A stretch of DNA of 64,000 nt from Opitutales bacterium UBA5694 (GCA_002420185.1 DIHO01000020.1:1-64000); one strand, 5' to 3'. Counted from the first letter of the stretch, positions 36,558 to 46,735 are shown. Numbers and translations are program-made. Notes: a model not told the origin generated them from the letters alone.

Positions 36558-39500
36558 ACCGATACCTCCGCACTGTAATTCTGATGATCTTTGGCTAGCA
36601 ACATGTAAAGCGAGGGAACGATAAATAGCGTGAAAAGCGTCCCGATCGCCATACCCCCTACCAATACGAGGCCAATCGAATTTCGAGCGGCAGCACCCGC
36701 ACCTGAGACGAACACGAGCATCATATGCCCGAAAATGGTGGCTAATGAGGTCATTAAAATCGGTCTCAGTCGTGTCGCAGCCGCTTCACTGGCCGCCTTC
36801 AGCTTACTCCTTCCCCGCTCTTGCAATACATTCGCAAACTCGACGATAAGGATACTATTCTTAGTAACTAGTCCCAACAAAGTAATCATTCCCACCTGCG
36901 AGTATATATTCCAAGAGGTCGTCCATCCCCAAGACCAGTGAGGTGTCCAGGGATCGCCAGGAGCTCGCATTGCCGTGAAAAGCAAAGCACCAAACATTCC
37001 CAAGGGAACAGAGCCTAGAATGATAATCAACGGATCCCTGAAAGAGTTAAACTGTGCCGCAAGAACTAGAAATACCAATACCAATGCTAACATCAGCATA
37101 GGGAAAAAACTGCTCTCTTCTTTCCTCAATTGACGCGACTCCCCCTTATAGTCGATCACGTAACCATTCGGCAAAATCTTCGCAGACTCTTCCTCCAAAA
37201 CTTTTAACGCCGTATCCAAAGGAGCCATCGCTATACCAGAAATCTTGACGGAATTAAGCTGATTAAATCGATTCAGGCTTCTCGGTTTAACCGAGTTCTC
37301 AATCGTTGCGAAACTAGAGAGTGGCACTAAATTTCCATTCGGCCCTTTCACGTACATGTCGACGAGATCTTCCGGTGCTAGTCTCCCCGATCGTTTCACT
37401 TGAGGTATCACCTTGTAGCTCCTACCATCTATCGAAAATCGGTTCACATAATTCCCCCCGAGCAAAACGCTCAAATCATTCCCGACATCGGAAAGATTCA
37501 TTCCCAAAGCCGCGACCTTATCGCGATCAAAAATTATTTTTGACTGCGCCTCGTCAATCTTCACATCAAGCTCTGGCGGAAATGCAAATAGTCCGGTTGC
37601 AGCTGCATTATTGACTACTTGACGAGCCAGAGCAGCAATTTGCTCGGTTTCGGCGGTGGATGAAATGATGTATTCTACAGGGAAGCTGCTACCTCCCGGA
37701 AGCGCAGGTGGAAGGACGGGCAAAAGTTTGATACCTGGAACGCTTCCTAAATGAGGTATCATACTTTGACGAATATCGATGATGTGTCGCTCTCGATGAT
37801 CCCATGGCTTAACAATCATTCCTCCAAAGCCCCCTGTTGGAAATGTAACCTGAAAGGAGTAGTCGTATTCTGGAGTCGACGAAAAAACCTCCTGCACTTG
37901 TTTTGAAAAGTGACTAGATTGCTCTATGTTAGAATTGGATGACGTGCTCAGTATCCCGAATATAATGCCCTCGTCTTCGGTAGGTGCCAACTCGGTAGAC
38001 ATAGAGGACAGGATGTACAGTGGTATTACCAGAAAAGTCAGAAAACCCCAAAGTGTATATATAGCTAGGCGAGCCTTCAATGTCCCTTCAATCATCTTTC
38101 GGTAACGCTCACGCAACCGATCGAAAAATCGGTTAATCACACCTCGAAACCCTTTATCCTCACTGTTCGCCCTGAGAACTTTAGCGGCCATCATAGGGGA
38201 TAGCGTTAGCGCTACCACACTAGATACAACGACTGCCCCCGCCAATGTAATTGTGAATTCCCTAAACAGAGACCCGGTCAATCCACCCTGAAAGGCGATC
38301 GGAGCATAAACAGCAGCTAGGGTGATTGTCGTTGCAATAATGGGCCCCACCAGCTCTCTGGCTCCTTTAAAAGCGGCGTCCTTTGGAGAGTTACCATTTC
38401 GCAGGTACCGTTCGACATTCTCTACGACAACGATTGCGTCATCAACAACCAATCCCACTGCTAAAACGATCGCTAGTAGTGTCAAAAGATTGATACTAAA
38501 ACCAAAAATCTGCATGAGGAAAATCCCCCCAATTAATGAGACCGGTATCGCGACTACCGGAACTAGAACGGAACGGACCGAACCGAGGAAAAGAAAGATC
38601 ACTAAGACAACAATCAATAGCGTCTCAGAAAGGGTCATAATCACTTCCTGTAGGGCATTGTCAATGTATTCGGTAGCATCATACGCTACACCTCCTTCAA
38701 ATCCAACCGGAAAACGGTCCTGCATCGCTTCAACCTCGGCCCGAACCCGCTTCATTACATCGAGCGAGTTTGCGGATGGCATCGCCCAAATACCCATAAA
38801 AACCGCTTGTTCCCCGCCAAAACGCACATCGCTATCATAGCTCTCCGCTCCCAACTCGACATCGGCTACATCGGCCAAACGAATTACCTGATCGCTTTCC
38901 TCTCGCAAGATCAGATCCTGAAACTCCTCCACGGAGGTGAGATTCGCGTTGGAACTGAGGCTGATCTGCTCGTAGCTCCCCTTGGTTTTTCCCACCGCCG
39001 CGAGAACATTGTTGGATGCGAGCGCCAAACGAACTTCCGTTGCGCTGATATTGAAAGCCGCTAGCTTTTCCGATCTGAGCCAAACGCGTACAGCGAGCGT
39101 ACGGGCCCCTAATATGTCCGCTCGCTGTACACCTTTGACCGCTGTCAACGCTGGCTGCACGGCCCGGGTCAAGTAGTCAGTCACTTTGTTTCGCTCAAGA
39201 TTGGAAGACTTGAAACTCAGGTACATCGAAGCGAATTCCGTATCCGCCGTTTCAATATTTATTATCGGTACCTCGGCTTCGGGCGGCAGATCCCCCCTCA
39301 CTTGATCCACTTTCGAGGAGATTTCTGCCAGTGCTTTAATGGCATCGACGTTCAGCTTCAACCGGACGGAGATTGTCGAAAGGCTTTGAACACTGCTAGA
39401 TTCGATATAATCGATTCCGTCCGCTGCAGCGATGGCTCGTTCTAAAGGTGTCGTAACAAATCCCTTCACGAGATTCGCATCCGCTCCAATGTAGAAAGTC

Positions 39501-39679
39501 TTTACCGTGACGAGTGCATTCTCGCTCTGCGGATATTGGCGCACTGTAAAATCACCCGAACCCGATATCGCATTGTAGATTGCCTGGCCACCCGCGATAA
39601 CAACGACAAGGTTTACGACAATAGCCAAAACCGGCCGCCGGATAAAAATGTCCGTAATGGATTTGATAGTCTCGCTCAT
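36554..39679 (-). CDS. RND efflux pump, inner-membrane transporter (HAE1 type)
   Basis: 1041 residues, the standard AcrB length, with 12 transmembrane helices and two large periplasmic loops. The proton-relay Asp pair is in helix 4 (GLVVDDAIVVVENVERYL), and the IFIRRPVLAIV start and late GLVTKNSILIVEFAN segment are typical of the HAE1 family. It exports drugs, bile-salt-like compounds or small organics by proton antiport. Middle gene of the efflux operon, 23 bases after the adaptor and overlapping the outer-membrane gene. Confidence 0.95.
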   Translation of the reverse strand: MSETIKSITDIFIRRPVLAIVVNLVVVIAGGQAIYNAISGSGDFTVRQYPQSENALVTVKTFYIGADANLVKGFVTTPLERAIAAADGIDYIESSSVQSLSTISVRLKLNVDAIKALAEISSKVDQVRGDLPPEAEVPIINIETADTEFASMYLSFKSSNLERNKVTDYLTRAVQPALTAVKGVQRADILGARTLAVRVWLRSEKLAAFNISATEVRLALASNNVLAAVGKTKGSYEQISLSSNANLTSVEEFQDLILREESDQVIRLADVADVELGAESYDSDVRFGGEQAVFMGIWAMPSANSLDVMKRVRAEVEAMQDRFPVGFEGGVAYDATEYIDNALQEVIMTLSETLLIVVLVIFLFLGSVRSVLVPVVAIPVSLIGGIFLMQIFGFSINLLTLLAIVLAVGLVVDDAIVVVENVERYLRNGNSPKDAAFKGARELVGPIIATTITLAAVYAPIAFQGGLTGSLFREFTITLAGAVVVSSVVALTLSPMMAAKVLRANSEDKGFRGVINRFFDRLRERYRKMIEGTLKARLAIYTLWGFLTFLVIPLYILSSMSTELAPTEDEGIIFGILSTSSNSNIEQSSHFSKQVQEVFSSTPEYDYSFQVTFPTGGFGGMIVKPWDHRERHIIDIRQSMIPHLGSVPGIKLLPVLPPALPGGSSFPVEYIISSTAETEQIAALARQVVNNAAATGLFAFPPELDVKIDEAQSKIIFDRDKVAALGMNLSDVGNDLSVLLGGNYVNRFSIDGRSYKVIPQVKRSGRLAPEDLVDMYVKGPNGNLVPLSSFATIENSVKPRSLNRFNQLNSVKISGIAMAPLDTALKVLEEESAKILPNGYVIDYKGESRQLRKEESSFFPMLMLALVLVFLVLAAQFNSFRDPLIIILGSVPLGMFGALLFTAMRAPGDPWTPHWSWGWTTSWNIYSQVGMITLLGLVTKNSILIVEFANVLQERGRSKLKAASEAAATRLRPILMTSLATIFGHMMLVFVSGAGAAARNSIGLVLVGGMAIGTLFTLFIVPSLYMLLAKDHQNYSAEVSV

Positions 39680-39702
39680 TCCAGTTACTCGCTAATTCAA
39701 AG

Positions 39703-40803
39703 CTAAGCGTCATCAGGGGTTGGATTGAGCGAAACAGGCAGGGGACTAGAGTTATTGACCACTACAGAACGGCCGTTGGAGAGCTTGAATGCTCCTGCCG
39801 TGACGATTTCCTCACCGGCAGCGATTCCCTCAACAATGGAGACCAAGTCACCTTTGGTCCGGCCTAACTTAACAAAACGTTGCTCAACAATCATTCCATC
39901 ATCAGAATCCCTTATCACAAAAACAGTATTACCGAAGGCCTGATAGTACACCGCGGTTCCGGGTACAGCGACAACCGCAGTCGAGTCCGGCTGCAAGACA
40001 TCCACATTGGCAAACATTCCTGGGACCAGCGTACCGTCTTCGTTGCTTAAAACCCCTCGGACTCGGAACATCCGATTGGTCAAGTTCAGCTCAGAATCGA
40101 CTACCTTCACCGTACCATCGAAGGTTTTGGTCTTGTAAGTGTCTACGGTCAATCGGAATTCATAGCCGCTTTTAACCTCGCTCAACTGCTGCTGAGGCAA
40201 TGAGAAATCCACGAATATAGGGTCGACGGACTGGAGTGAGACTACCGGAGCACCGGGGTTAATATACTCACCCAAGTCGATCTGCCTGATACCAAGCCGG
40301 CCAGAAAACGGAGCCCGGATCACCTTCTTTTCAAGCTGTGCCTGAATCTGCGACAGCGCCGCTATAGCTTCCTTATAACGTGCTTCAGAAGTATCCAACT
40401 CTGACTGAGCCACCGAACGACTAGCCCTTAGCTCCGCCGTCCGCTTCAAATTGACTTCGGCCAGTTCCGCTGACGCCACTGCAGACTCCAATTGGGCTCG
40501 TTCCGCCGAGGTATCGAGTTCGAAAAGTAAATCTCCCTTAATCACGCTTTGACCCGATTCAAAGTGGATTTCGGATATGGTACCTGAAACCTCGGCAGAA
40601 AGCATAACCCCCTGCGAAGCCCGCAACGTTCCGACAGCGCTCACCGAGTTCTCCCAAACCATCTCCTCAGCGACCCCTGAAGAAACCGACTCAGGAGGCA
40701 TGACAAAGAGCGGAGGTGGAGCGAACTGCGGTCCTTTAATAAGGAAGATCCCTAAAAGAATCGCAACTATAAGCCCGAAGACGACTAAGAACGTTTTCCA
40801 CAT
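39703..40803 (-). CDS. RND periplasmic adaptor (membrane fusion protein)
   Basis: 366 residues with one N-terminal membrane helix (about 5-25), a lipoyl-like half (SGTISEIHFESGQSV), a coiled-coil hairpin (about 105-165) and a second lipoyl half followed by the beta-barrel domain (IRAPFSGRLGIRQIDLGEYI). It bridges the RND pump and the TolC-type duct. First gene of the operon. No repressor gene is adjacent. Confidence 0.93.
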   Translation of the reverse strand: MWKTFLVVFGLIVAILLGIFLIKGPQFAPPPLFVMPPESVSSGVAEEMVWENSVSAVGTLRASQGVMLSAEVSGTISEIHFESGQSVIKGDLLFELDTSAERAQLESAVASAELAEVNLKRTAELRASRSVAQSELDTSEARYKEAIAALSQIQAQLEKKVIRAPFSGRLGIRQIDLGEYINPGAPVVSLQSVDPIFVDFSLPQQQLSEVKSGYEFRLTVDTYKTKTFDGTVKVVDSELNLTNRMFRVRGVLSNEDGTLVPGMFANVDVLQPDSTAVVAVPGTAVYYQAFGNTVFVIRDSDDGMIVEQRFVKLGRTKGDLVSIVEGIAAGEEIVTAGAFKLSNGRSVVVNNSSPLPVSLNPTPDDA

Positions 40804-41539
40804 GATATTTGGAATGTAATTGGATTATTCCCTCTCAAAAATTTCCCCCACACAACCAGATCCCTAATCTATCCCGCTAATTTTACACTGGCCAACAAGC
40901 AACATCGACCAATCTCAATCATATGAGTGGAGGTTGAATCGGAGCCAAGTGAAAACACAATAATTTCGTTTAACGGAGTGTTAGGTTCTCCAAAACCAAT
41001 CCATAACACCCATTCACAGTCTACAGGTCGCATCGACGACCTAACCGCTTTAACAAGCTTCTTGGGACACTCCGACGATGTCACCACGAGTGGGGCGTTG
41101 GTCTAAAATCAAAAATCCATCAGCGGGAATTGGAGCATTGAAACGGTGGACAATCTCGCATCATCCTTCTGCCCGAAAACTTCAAAGCCAAAGCGGACCC
41201 GACTTGATGATCTCACTCTCTTCCGCGACTCTATCCGATGTCATTCGCAAGCTCCGCGTCGCTTTAGACTTATTTGCCAGTCGAGAAAAACACTTTTCCC
41301 CTAGAAATGACGGTTGTGCTCTGACCTGTTTCCAGATGCGTGATCCATCATCCAATATTTTCTTCCCCTGTCACGCTCCAATGCGTTGGTGCCTTATGGA
41401 TCGTCTCAAAGTCGCCCGTGTGTCCCCCTACTTTGAGTCAATCAGGAGAAACCTAGTAAAACAAAAGTAGAATGGTGAATACAAATAATTGTTTCATAAA
41501 TTCCGGTGGAGGTGAATCGCCCCGAAAAGCTATCGAATT
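40804..41539. other. Gap upstream of the efflux operon
   Basis: No intact gene. It holds the second PQQ-propeller relic (41230-41440). On the minus strand 40869-41087 a start codon opens 72 codons that read as protein (VLWIGFGEPNTPLNEIIVF) but match no family I can name; this may be a further decayed part of the same locus. The efflux operon promoter must lie in the 41000 to 40804 part. Confidence 0.35.
41230..41440 (-). pseudogene. PQQ-like propeller, decayed fragment
   Basis: On the minus strand the frame through GDFETIHKAPTHWSVTGEEN continues as WITHLETGQSTTVIS and RGKVFFSTGK. This is the start of a secreted PQQ-like propeller: the usual P..WS..ENI.W.....G.S.PVI.G.rVFl.s pattern. In-frame TGA, TAA and TAA codons interrupt it, and SDAELANDIG follows before more stops. 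It is the second propeller relic in the window, just downstream of a sulfatase. Confidence 0.5.
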
Positions 41540-42898
41540 CTACTTTCTCAACTCGGGGATGGGCTCCGTAAGCAAATAGGGTTCCTTGTGTGGAAGCAAC
41601 TCGTCCCCTTGGGATTCTGTCCACTCAGTGAGCTCCTTTTTCATTTGGGCCATCACATCTCGATACTCTGAATTGCGGGCCAGGTTGTCATACTCCTTAG
41701 GATCCGCCTCTAAGTCGAACAACTCGAACGGGTCCCTCGTGTAGTAATTCCGAATGATCGCAGCGGCCATCGGGTCCAACTTAGCAACCTCGTCCCAAGA
41801 GTCCCAGAAGGCACCGGCACCGTCTTTTCGCAAACGGTCTGAATGATTTGTAAAATATCCATCCGGACGCAAATTCTCGATGTATTTGTATTTTCCGATA
41901 CGAACACTTCGAATCGGAAAGATATTCATAACCCCATCACCCGTATGCGTCGTGAAGATGCGGTCACGATGTACCCTCGCTTCTCCTCTCAATACCCCAG
42001 TGAAGGGCTTTCCATCGATGTCGAATGGTATCTCACCACCTGCTAAATCAATCAATGTAGGAACGAGATCGACCCAGCTCACCATGGCATCCGTCCGAAC
42101 GCCATTGGGAACTTGACCCGGCCAGGAAACAATCAACGGAATCTGAACCCCCGTCTCATACAAATTCCATTTGCCGCGAGGCCATTGCCCACCGTGGTCG
42201 CTTGAGAAGAGAAATAGAAAGTTTTCACCAAACTCCTTCTGAGCAATCTTGTGGATACGCCCCATTTCCTTGTCCATCCCCGTAATATCCGTGAGGTAAC
42301 GAGCCCAGTGATCGCGTGTTTCAGGGGTATCGACCAAATAGTCTGGAAGAGAAATTTGGGAGGGATCGTAAGTCGGCTCTTCCGTCCACGGCACATGTGG
42401 ACGGCGGTCTCCCACAATCAGGCAAACAGGTTCCTGTAACTCATTCGACGAAAACCATTCACGAACCGCCACCGACATATTTCTGGGAGATTTCGAGTTA
42501 AAGTCCAATCCTTCGAATTCACGGGCTCCATGGGCGACTTTCCCAAAGGACGCGATCGTGTAACCCTTAGCTTTCAAAAGTGGGAATAGGAACTCGGTTC
42601 CTTCTTTCACCTGACTATGATTCGGGTGCGCTCCATGCCGGGCAGGCATTAGGCCCGTAAGGAATGAGAACCGGTTCGGGCAACAGGAAGGAGACGCCAC
42701 GTACGCCTCGTCGAAAACCATGCCATTGGCAGCCAGCATATCCATGGTGGGCGTGCGGACCTCCTTGGACCCGTAAACCGAGCTCTCCGACCGGCCCATA
42801 TCATCGGACAGAAAAACCACAAGGTTAGGAGGAAACTTCTCTCCATTGAGGCAAGGAATCAATCCCAGGAGGGCTACTACCATGTAGGAATATTTCAT
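41540..42898 (-). CDS. Sulfatase, iduronate-2-sulfatase-like
   Basis: 452 residues with a signal peptide (1-19). The sulfatase signature is intact: metal ligands in FLSDDMG, Cys72 in CCPNR (the CxPxR formylglycine site), the LTGLMPARHG segment, and the FLFSSDHGGQWPRGKW metal loop. It removes sulfate esters from glycans in the periplasm. The WQ/GGQW context and length are typical of the iduronate-2-sulfatase-like group (S1 subfamilies with exo activity on uronates). Downstream is a decayed PQQ propeller and upstream a second, broken sulfatase. Confidence 0.92.
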   Translation of the reverse strand: MKYSYMVVALLGLIPCLNGEKFPPNLVVFLSDDMGRSESSVYGSKEVRTPTMDMLAANGMVFDEAYVASPSCCPNRFSFLTGLMPARHGAHPNHSQVKEGTEFLFPLLKAKGYTIASFGKVAHGAREFEGLDFNSKSPRNMSVAVREWFSSNELQEPVCLIVGDRRPHVPWTEEPTYDPSQISLPDYLVDTPETRDHWARYLTDITGMDKEMGRIHKIAQKEFGENFLFLFSSDHGGQWPRGKWNLYETGVQIPLIVSWPGQVPNGVRTDAMVSWVDLVPTLIDLAGGEIPFDIDGKPFTGVLRGEARVHRDRIFTTHTGDGVMNIFPIRSVRIGKYKYIENLRPDGYFTNHSDRLRKDGAGAFWDSWDEVAKLDPMAAAIIRNYYTRDPFELFDLEADPKEYDNLARNSEYRDVMAQMKKELTEWTESQGDELLPHKEPYLLTEPIPELRK

Positions 42899-42952
42899 CT
42901 TAACGAAGGGACTAAAAAATCAGTTACCAGACTGAAGGCTAAACCTGCAAAT

Positions 42953-43219
42953 CACAAGTGTTTGCCGAGCCAGAAGTAGGCCGTATGGGCATCCATAAAT
43001 CGTATTCCCATTCTAGCGAGGCGTTCCATTTGTAGCGTGTAAACTTGGGTCTCATCGGCGTTGCTGGTTAACTTCTAGTCAGTACTCGTATCCCCCATAC
43101 CCATATCATCAGCAATCATGACGATATTATTGGGTTGGCTTGGAACCTGAGCAGATGCAATAGTTGCAACTGCGCAAACAGCAAACGTTAACAAGGGTTA
43201 TGAGAAACGCTTTTTTCAT
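42953..43219 (-). pseudogene. Sulfatase, N-terminal relic
   Basis: From ATG 43219 the frame MKKAFLI shifts near 43199 into a proper signal-peptide continuation (FAVCAVATIASAQ), then PNNIVMIADDMGMGDTSTD with the two metal-binding Asp, a TAG at 43075-43077, and RLARMGIRFMDAHTAY before TGA at 42953. This is the first 85 residues of a sulfatase; the sequence ends just before the catalytic Cys motif. The missing rest is replaced by the upstream end of the intact sulfatase region. Clearly a relic. Confidence 0.8.
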
Positions 43220-43231
43220 TTTGTACGTAGA

Positions 43232-44347
43232 TTAGGTAATCTTGGAAATCTCGTTCTTGGCAACCATATGAGGCTTCAATTTCTCCCAATCGAATTCGAC
43301 TCCAATTCCTTGGGATTCCGGTGCTACCGCTCGATTGTTATTCACAACTAGGGGCCTAGACGTGTAGTAATCAATGGGGAAACTGTGACGCTCTAGCCAA
43401 CCGCCGTGAGACTGCGATGAAACGAGGCTCACATGGAGCTCGTGCATGCCATGTGAGCAAATTGGAATGCCGTAATCATAAGACTGATACGCCACCTTAA
43501 GCCATCCCGTAATTCCTAAGCAGTTCGACGCATCGGGCTGAATGTAGGAAAGATTTGCTTGCTCAAAGGCGTATCCAAACTCGTGCATCGTATGCAAATT
43601 TTCGCCCATCGCCAAAGGTACGCTGGTCGATTCCGCTATTTTCGCATAACCCTGGTAGTCATCAGGTAAGGTGGGCTCTTCAAACCACGAGACATCAAAC
43701 TCCTTGAATCGATTGGCAGCCTCGATCGCCTCGTCCACGCTCAATGAATAGTTCGCGTCGACCATGAAAAATACATCCGGCCCCACCAATTCTCTTACCG
43801 CTCGGGCCCGAGCTATATCCTCACTCAAATCGAGACGCCCTACTTTGATTTTTACCGCTCTGAAGCCTTCCTCGAGATAGCCCTCGATACTCTTGAGCAA
43901 TTTGGGAAGCGGAAATTCCAAATCGATCCCGCCAGCATACACCTTGCAGCTTTTACCAGCTCCTCCCGCAACCTGCCACAATGGCTTTTTCAGCTTTTTA
44001 CAACGGGCGTCCCACAAGGCGATATCGATCGCGGAGATCGCAAAAGACGCAATGCCTCCCCTCCCCACATAGTGAATATGTGATTCGCAAAGCTCATTAA
44101 TCGATTCGACCTTCGAGCCATCTCTTCCCATAAGAAAGGGAACCAAATCATGATCAAGCAATGCCTTTATCGCCCATCCCCCTCTTCCACCGGTGTAGGT
44201 GTAGCCAGTTCCTTCATATCCATCTTCCAGATCAATAGTCACCGTTACCAAATCAAAACACGAGTGGTCCCCATGCGTTGCGTCCGTCAGCATTTCAGCA
44301 AGGGGCACCTTGAAAAACTTAGTTTCAATTCGATCGATTTTGCTCAT
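43232..44347 (-). CDS. Enolase superfamily enzyme, mandelate racemase type
   Basis: 371 residues from ATG 44347; a longer frame from 44407 adds a hydrophobic stretch not seen in this family. MR/MLE N-terminal capping domain, then the barrel with KxK (AVKIKVGRLD), metal ligands Asp (FMVDANYS), Glu (SWFEEP) and Glu (MGENLH), and the catalytic His in CSHGMHELH. Asp/Glu plus Lys-x-Lys and His-Asp arrangement place it among mandelate racemase subgroup sugar-acid dehydratases. It lies beside the broken sulfatase and may act on a sugar acid released from sulfated glycans. Confidence 0.9.
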   Translation of the reverse strand: MSKIDRIETKFFKVPLAEMLTDATHGDHSCFDLVTVTIDLEDGYEGTGYTYTGGRGGWAIKALLDHDLVPFLMGRDGSKVESINELCESHIHYVGRGGIASFAISAIDIALWDARCKKLKKPLWQVAGGAGKSCKVYAGGIDLEFPLPKLLKSIEGYLEEGFRAVKIKVGRLDLSEDIARARAVRELVGPDVFFMVDANYSLSVDEAIEAANRFKEFDVSWFEEPTLPDDYQGYAKIAESTSVPLAMGENLHTMHEFGYAFEQANLSYIQPDASNCLGITGWLKVAYQSYDYGIPICSHGMHELHVSLVSSQSHGGWLERHSFPIDYYTSRPLVVNNNRAVAPESQGIGVEFDWEKLKPHMVAKNEISKIT

Positions 44348-45080
44348 TTCCGACTTTTGCCAAATTACCAATATAGAATCCAACGAGACGAGGACTCTTA
44401 AATCCAATAGCTATCTGGCTCGCCACCACCCAGGCTTCAACATTCGATCAATTCGTCAACTGGTTTTAATTCAACGAAGAGAACGCTTCCCTTGCCACAC
44501 AAACCCCTATCGCCCCTTCGATGACGAAAAGAAGTGCGATTGCTTTCTCACTGATTTCGATTATCACGTCTTTTAAAAAACCCGACTATTCTTACCTCAA
44601 CCCGCAGATGTCCTAGAAAACCGAAAAATGGTATTCCTATGCAAAGGAACGGTAGGGGCGTATTCTCCGTCTCTGGTACCCTAAAAGACAAATTACGAAG
44701 ATATGCAGCCAAAGCTGGCTTTACTCATATCGGGCACCTTCACGCGAACCGAGTTTCCGGGAATCGAACTTTCCTTCGATGAGCTCCATAAATCCCTAAT
44801 ACCTATGGATAAGCACATTATCTCCGGACTGCCTTGTCCCTTACTCATAAAGACTTTTCTCCGTAAGCGAACCTACTATTCCTACGCTCCCGAAAATTTC
44901 AGTTGTAAAGATTTGTAAGTATCCGCACAGACGGCAATTCCAAAAGAATAATTGACTCGGGAACCCAAGCTAGATCCTCATTGAAAATTACTACGCAGCT
45001 ACGTTCAGGAAAGCGATTTCCGCGATCATTAGCTTTAGACGGTTTTTCCTCATACTAACCCTCAGATACCGTAAAACCTT
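44348..45080. other. Gap with unassigned short frames
   Basis: No recognised gene. The plus strand from ATG 44639 to TGA 44782 encodes 47 residues with basic, protein-like text (LKDKLRRYAAKAGFTHIGHL), preceded in frame by more open sequence. Plus frame 44703-44918 is another 71-codon ORF without a match. The 45081 sulfatase lies downstream. These may be relics or small unknown genes. Confidence 0.3.
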
Positions 45081-46667
45081 TTGATCCCAATACTTCCAAA
45101 ACCCTCTTCCCCTCAGTTTAAAACGACCGTGCTTTTTGCGGCATCTCTGCTAATATTCAGTTCATCTCAAGCAGCAGACGTAGTGGGCTCTCGACCCAAT
45201 ATCGTATTAATCCTGGCAGACGACATGGGCTGGAATGAAGCGGGCTTCAATGGGGGTGACTCTGAGCACACCCCGCACATTGATCGTTTTCGCAACGAAG
45301 GGGTCAGTCTAACTCAGTTTTACAGTCATGCCGTCTGTGCTTCTACTCGGGCCGCATTCCTAACCGGACGCTACGCATTTCGAACCTGGAGCGATTGGCG
45401 CTCAGAGGACTTTGGCAAACCAAGCTATCTCAAAAAGCTGGGCCTAACCTTGCCAACCAATGAACAAGGTGAAAAGACCCGTCGCATTCACGCGTTGGAT
45501 ACTAATGAGAGGACCGTGGCGGAAGCGCTTAAGAGTGCTGGATACCTCACTGCCCTAATCGGAAAGTGGCACTGTGGGGAATGGCTACCCGAGCACCTTC
45601 CCATGGGCCAGGGATTCACGCACCAATACGGACACTACGCCTGGGGTGTAGACTATAACAACTACACCATTCCTCACAATGCTCCTGCCCGCTACGCAGT
45701 CTATGACTGGCATCGGGATCAGGAGCCGCTTTACGAGCAAGGCTACACGACTGACCTCATCGCCAATGAGACTGTCCGGCTGATCGCCCAGCACAAAGAC
45801 AAGTCTTCGGGCAAACGCCAATCCCAACCCTTTTTCTTCTACGTTCCTTTCAATGCCATCCATGGCCCCTTAGAGGAAATTCCACGCTACACAGACAAAT
45901 ATGAAAAGCGCTATGCGGCTCTCAAATGTCTCGACGATGCAGTCGGCCGCATCGTTGGGGCTGTGGATCAATATGGCTATAAGAATAACACTTTGGTAAT
46001 ATTCACCAATGATAATGGAGGACTCAGGGCCGAAATGAACGCTCCCTACCGCGGCCACAAAAACACCAATTACGAGGGAGGAGTTCGCGTACCTTGCATC
46101 TTTAGATGGCCGAGAAAGATCGAGCCGGGAACTTCAAACGAGGCCATGATGCACATCGTCGATCTCTATAGCACCTTCATAACTCTCGCAGGCGGTAGCC
46201 ACAAGCAAAAGCAAACGGTAGACAGTATCGACATGACAGGTACAATTTTCGCTGGTGAGCCCGCTCCACGAGAGGAAATTATCTACGAGGTCTCAGGCAG
46301 TGTGCGTTTTCCCGCGATTCGACTGGGCGACTACAAACTCGTGGGTAAGGAGCTATACAATATCGTGGTGGACCCCGGCGAGACGGAAGATATCGCAAAC
46401 GAGTATCCAGGCATTGTTGAGCGGCTCGCAAAACGGGTAGCAGAGGCGGGAACGCAACGATCGGCCTTGCCCGATATGTCGCAGCTCATGTCCCCCGCCC
46501 TTCCTTGGGTTTACGGTCAAAAGGAGAATGCCACCGCACCGAATTGGGTAAAAGAGGTAGTTCGCAAAGTCCGAGCGACCCAACCCAAAGATTGGGCTCC
46601 CGGGACCACTCCTTGGCCTCAGGCCCCAGTTGATGGAAAAATAACCTACACCGGCGACGGAAGGTAG
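45081..46667 (+). CDS. Sulfatase, arylsulfatase-type
   Basis: 528 residues from a TTG at 45081; no ATG precedes the catalytic region, and the TTG gives a normal signal peptide (residues about 13-31). Sulfatase hallmarks: LILADDMGWN with the metal Asp residues (47, 48), Cys86 in CASTR, a CxSxR version of the formylglycine motif, the LTGRYAFRTW segment, the FTNDNGGLR metal loop and AMMHIVDLYSTFITLAGG. It is an arylsulfatase-like S1 enzyme that acts on sulfated glycans or aryl sulfates in the periplasm. Ser in the third motif position is less common than Pro. Divided by a gap from the enolase-superfamily gene. Confidence 0.9.
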   Translation: MIPILPKPSSPQFKTTVLFAASLLIFSSSQAADVVGSRPNIVLILADDMGWNEAGFNGGDSEHTPHIDRFRNEGVSLTQFYSHAVCASTRAAFLTGRYAFRTWSDWRSEDFGKPSYLKKLGLTLPTNEQGEKTRRIHALDTNERTVAEALKSAGYLTALIGKWHCGEWLPEHLPMGQGFTHQYGHYAWGVDYNNYTIPHNAPARYAVYDWHRDQEPLYEQGYTTDLIANETVRLIAQHKDKSSGKRQSQPFFFYVPFNAIHGPLEEIPRYTDKYEKRYAALKCLDDAVGRIVGAVDQYGYKNNTLVIFTNDNGGLRAEMNAPYRGHKNTNYEGGVRVPCIFRWPRKIEPGTSNEAMMHIVDLYSTFITLAGGSHKQKQTVDSIDMTGTIFAGEPAPREEIIYEVSGSVRFPAIRLGDYKLVGKELYNIVVDPGETEDIANEYPGIVERLAKRVAEAGTQRSALPDMSQLMSPALPWVYGQKENATAPNWVKEVVRKVRATQPKDWAPGTTPWPQAPVDGKITYTGDGR

Positions 46668-46735
46668 TCCCGCCCCCGTCAATTGTAGGGGCACTAGTCA
46701 ATCCCGCAAACAATCGATCTGCAAAATCCTAAAGA

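Noticed and set aside
41078..41470. 130-codon plus-strand ORF
   Set aside because: Its composition is of a shadow frame opposite the propeller relic; no motif is visible.
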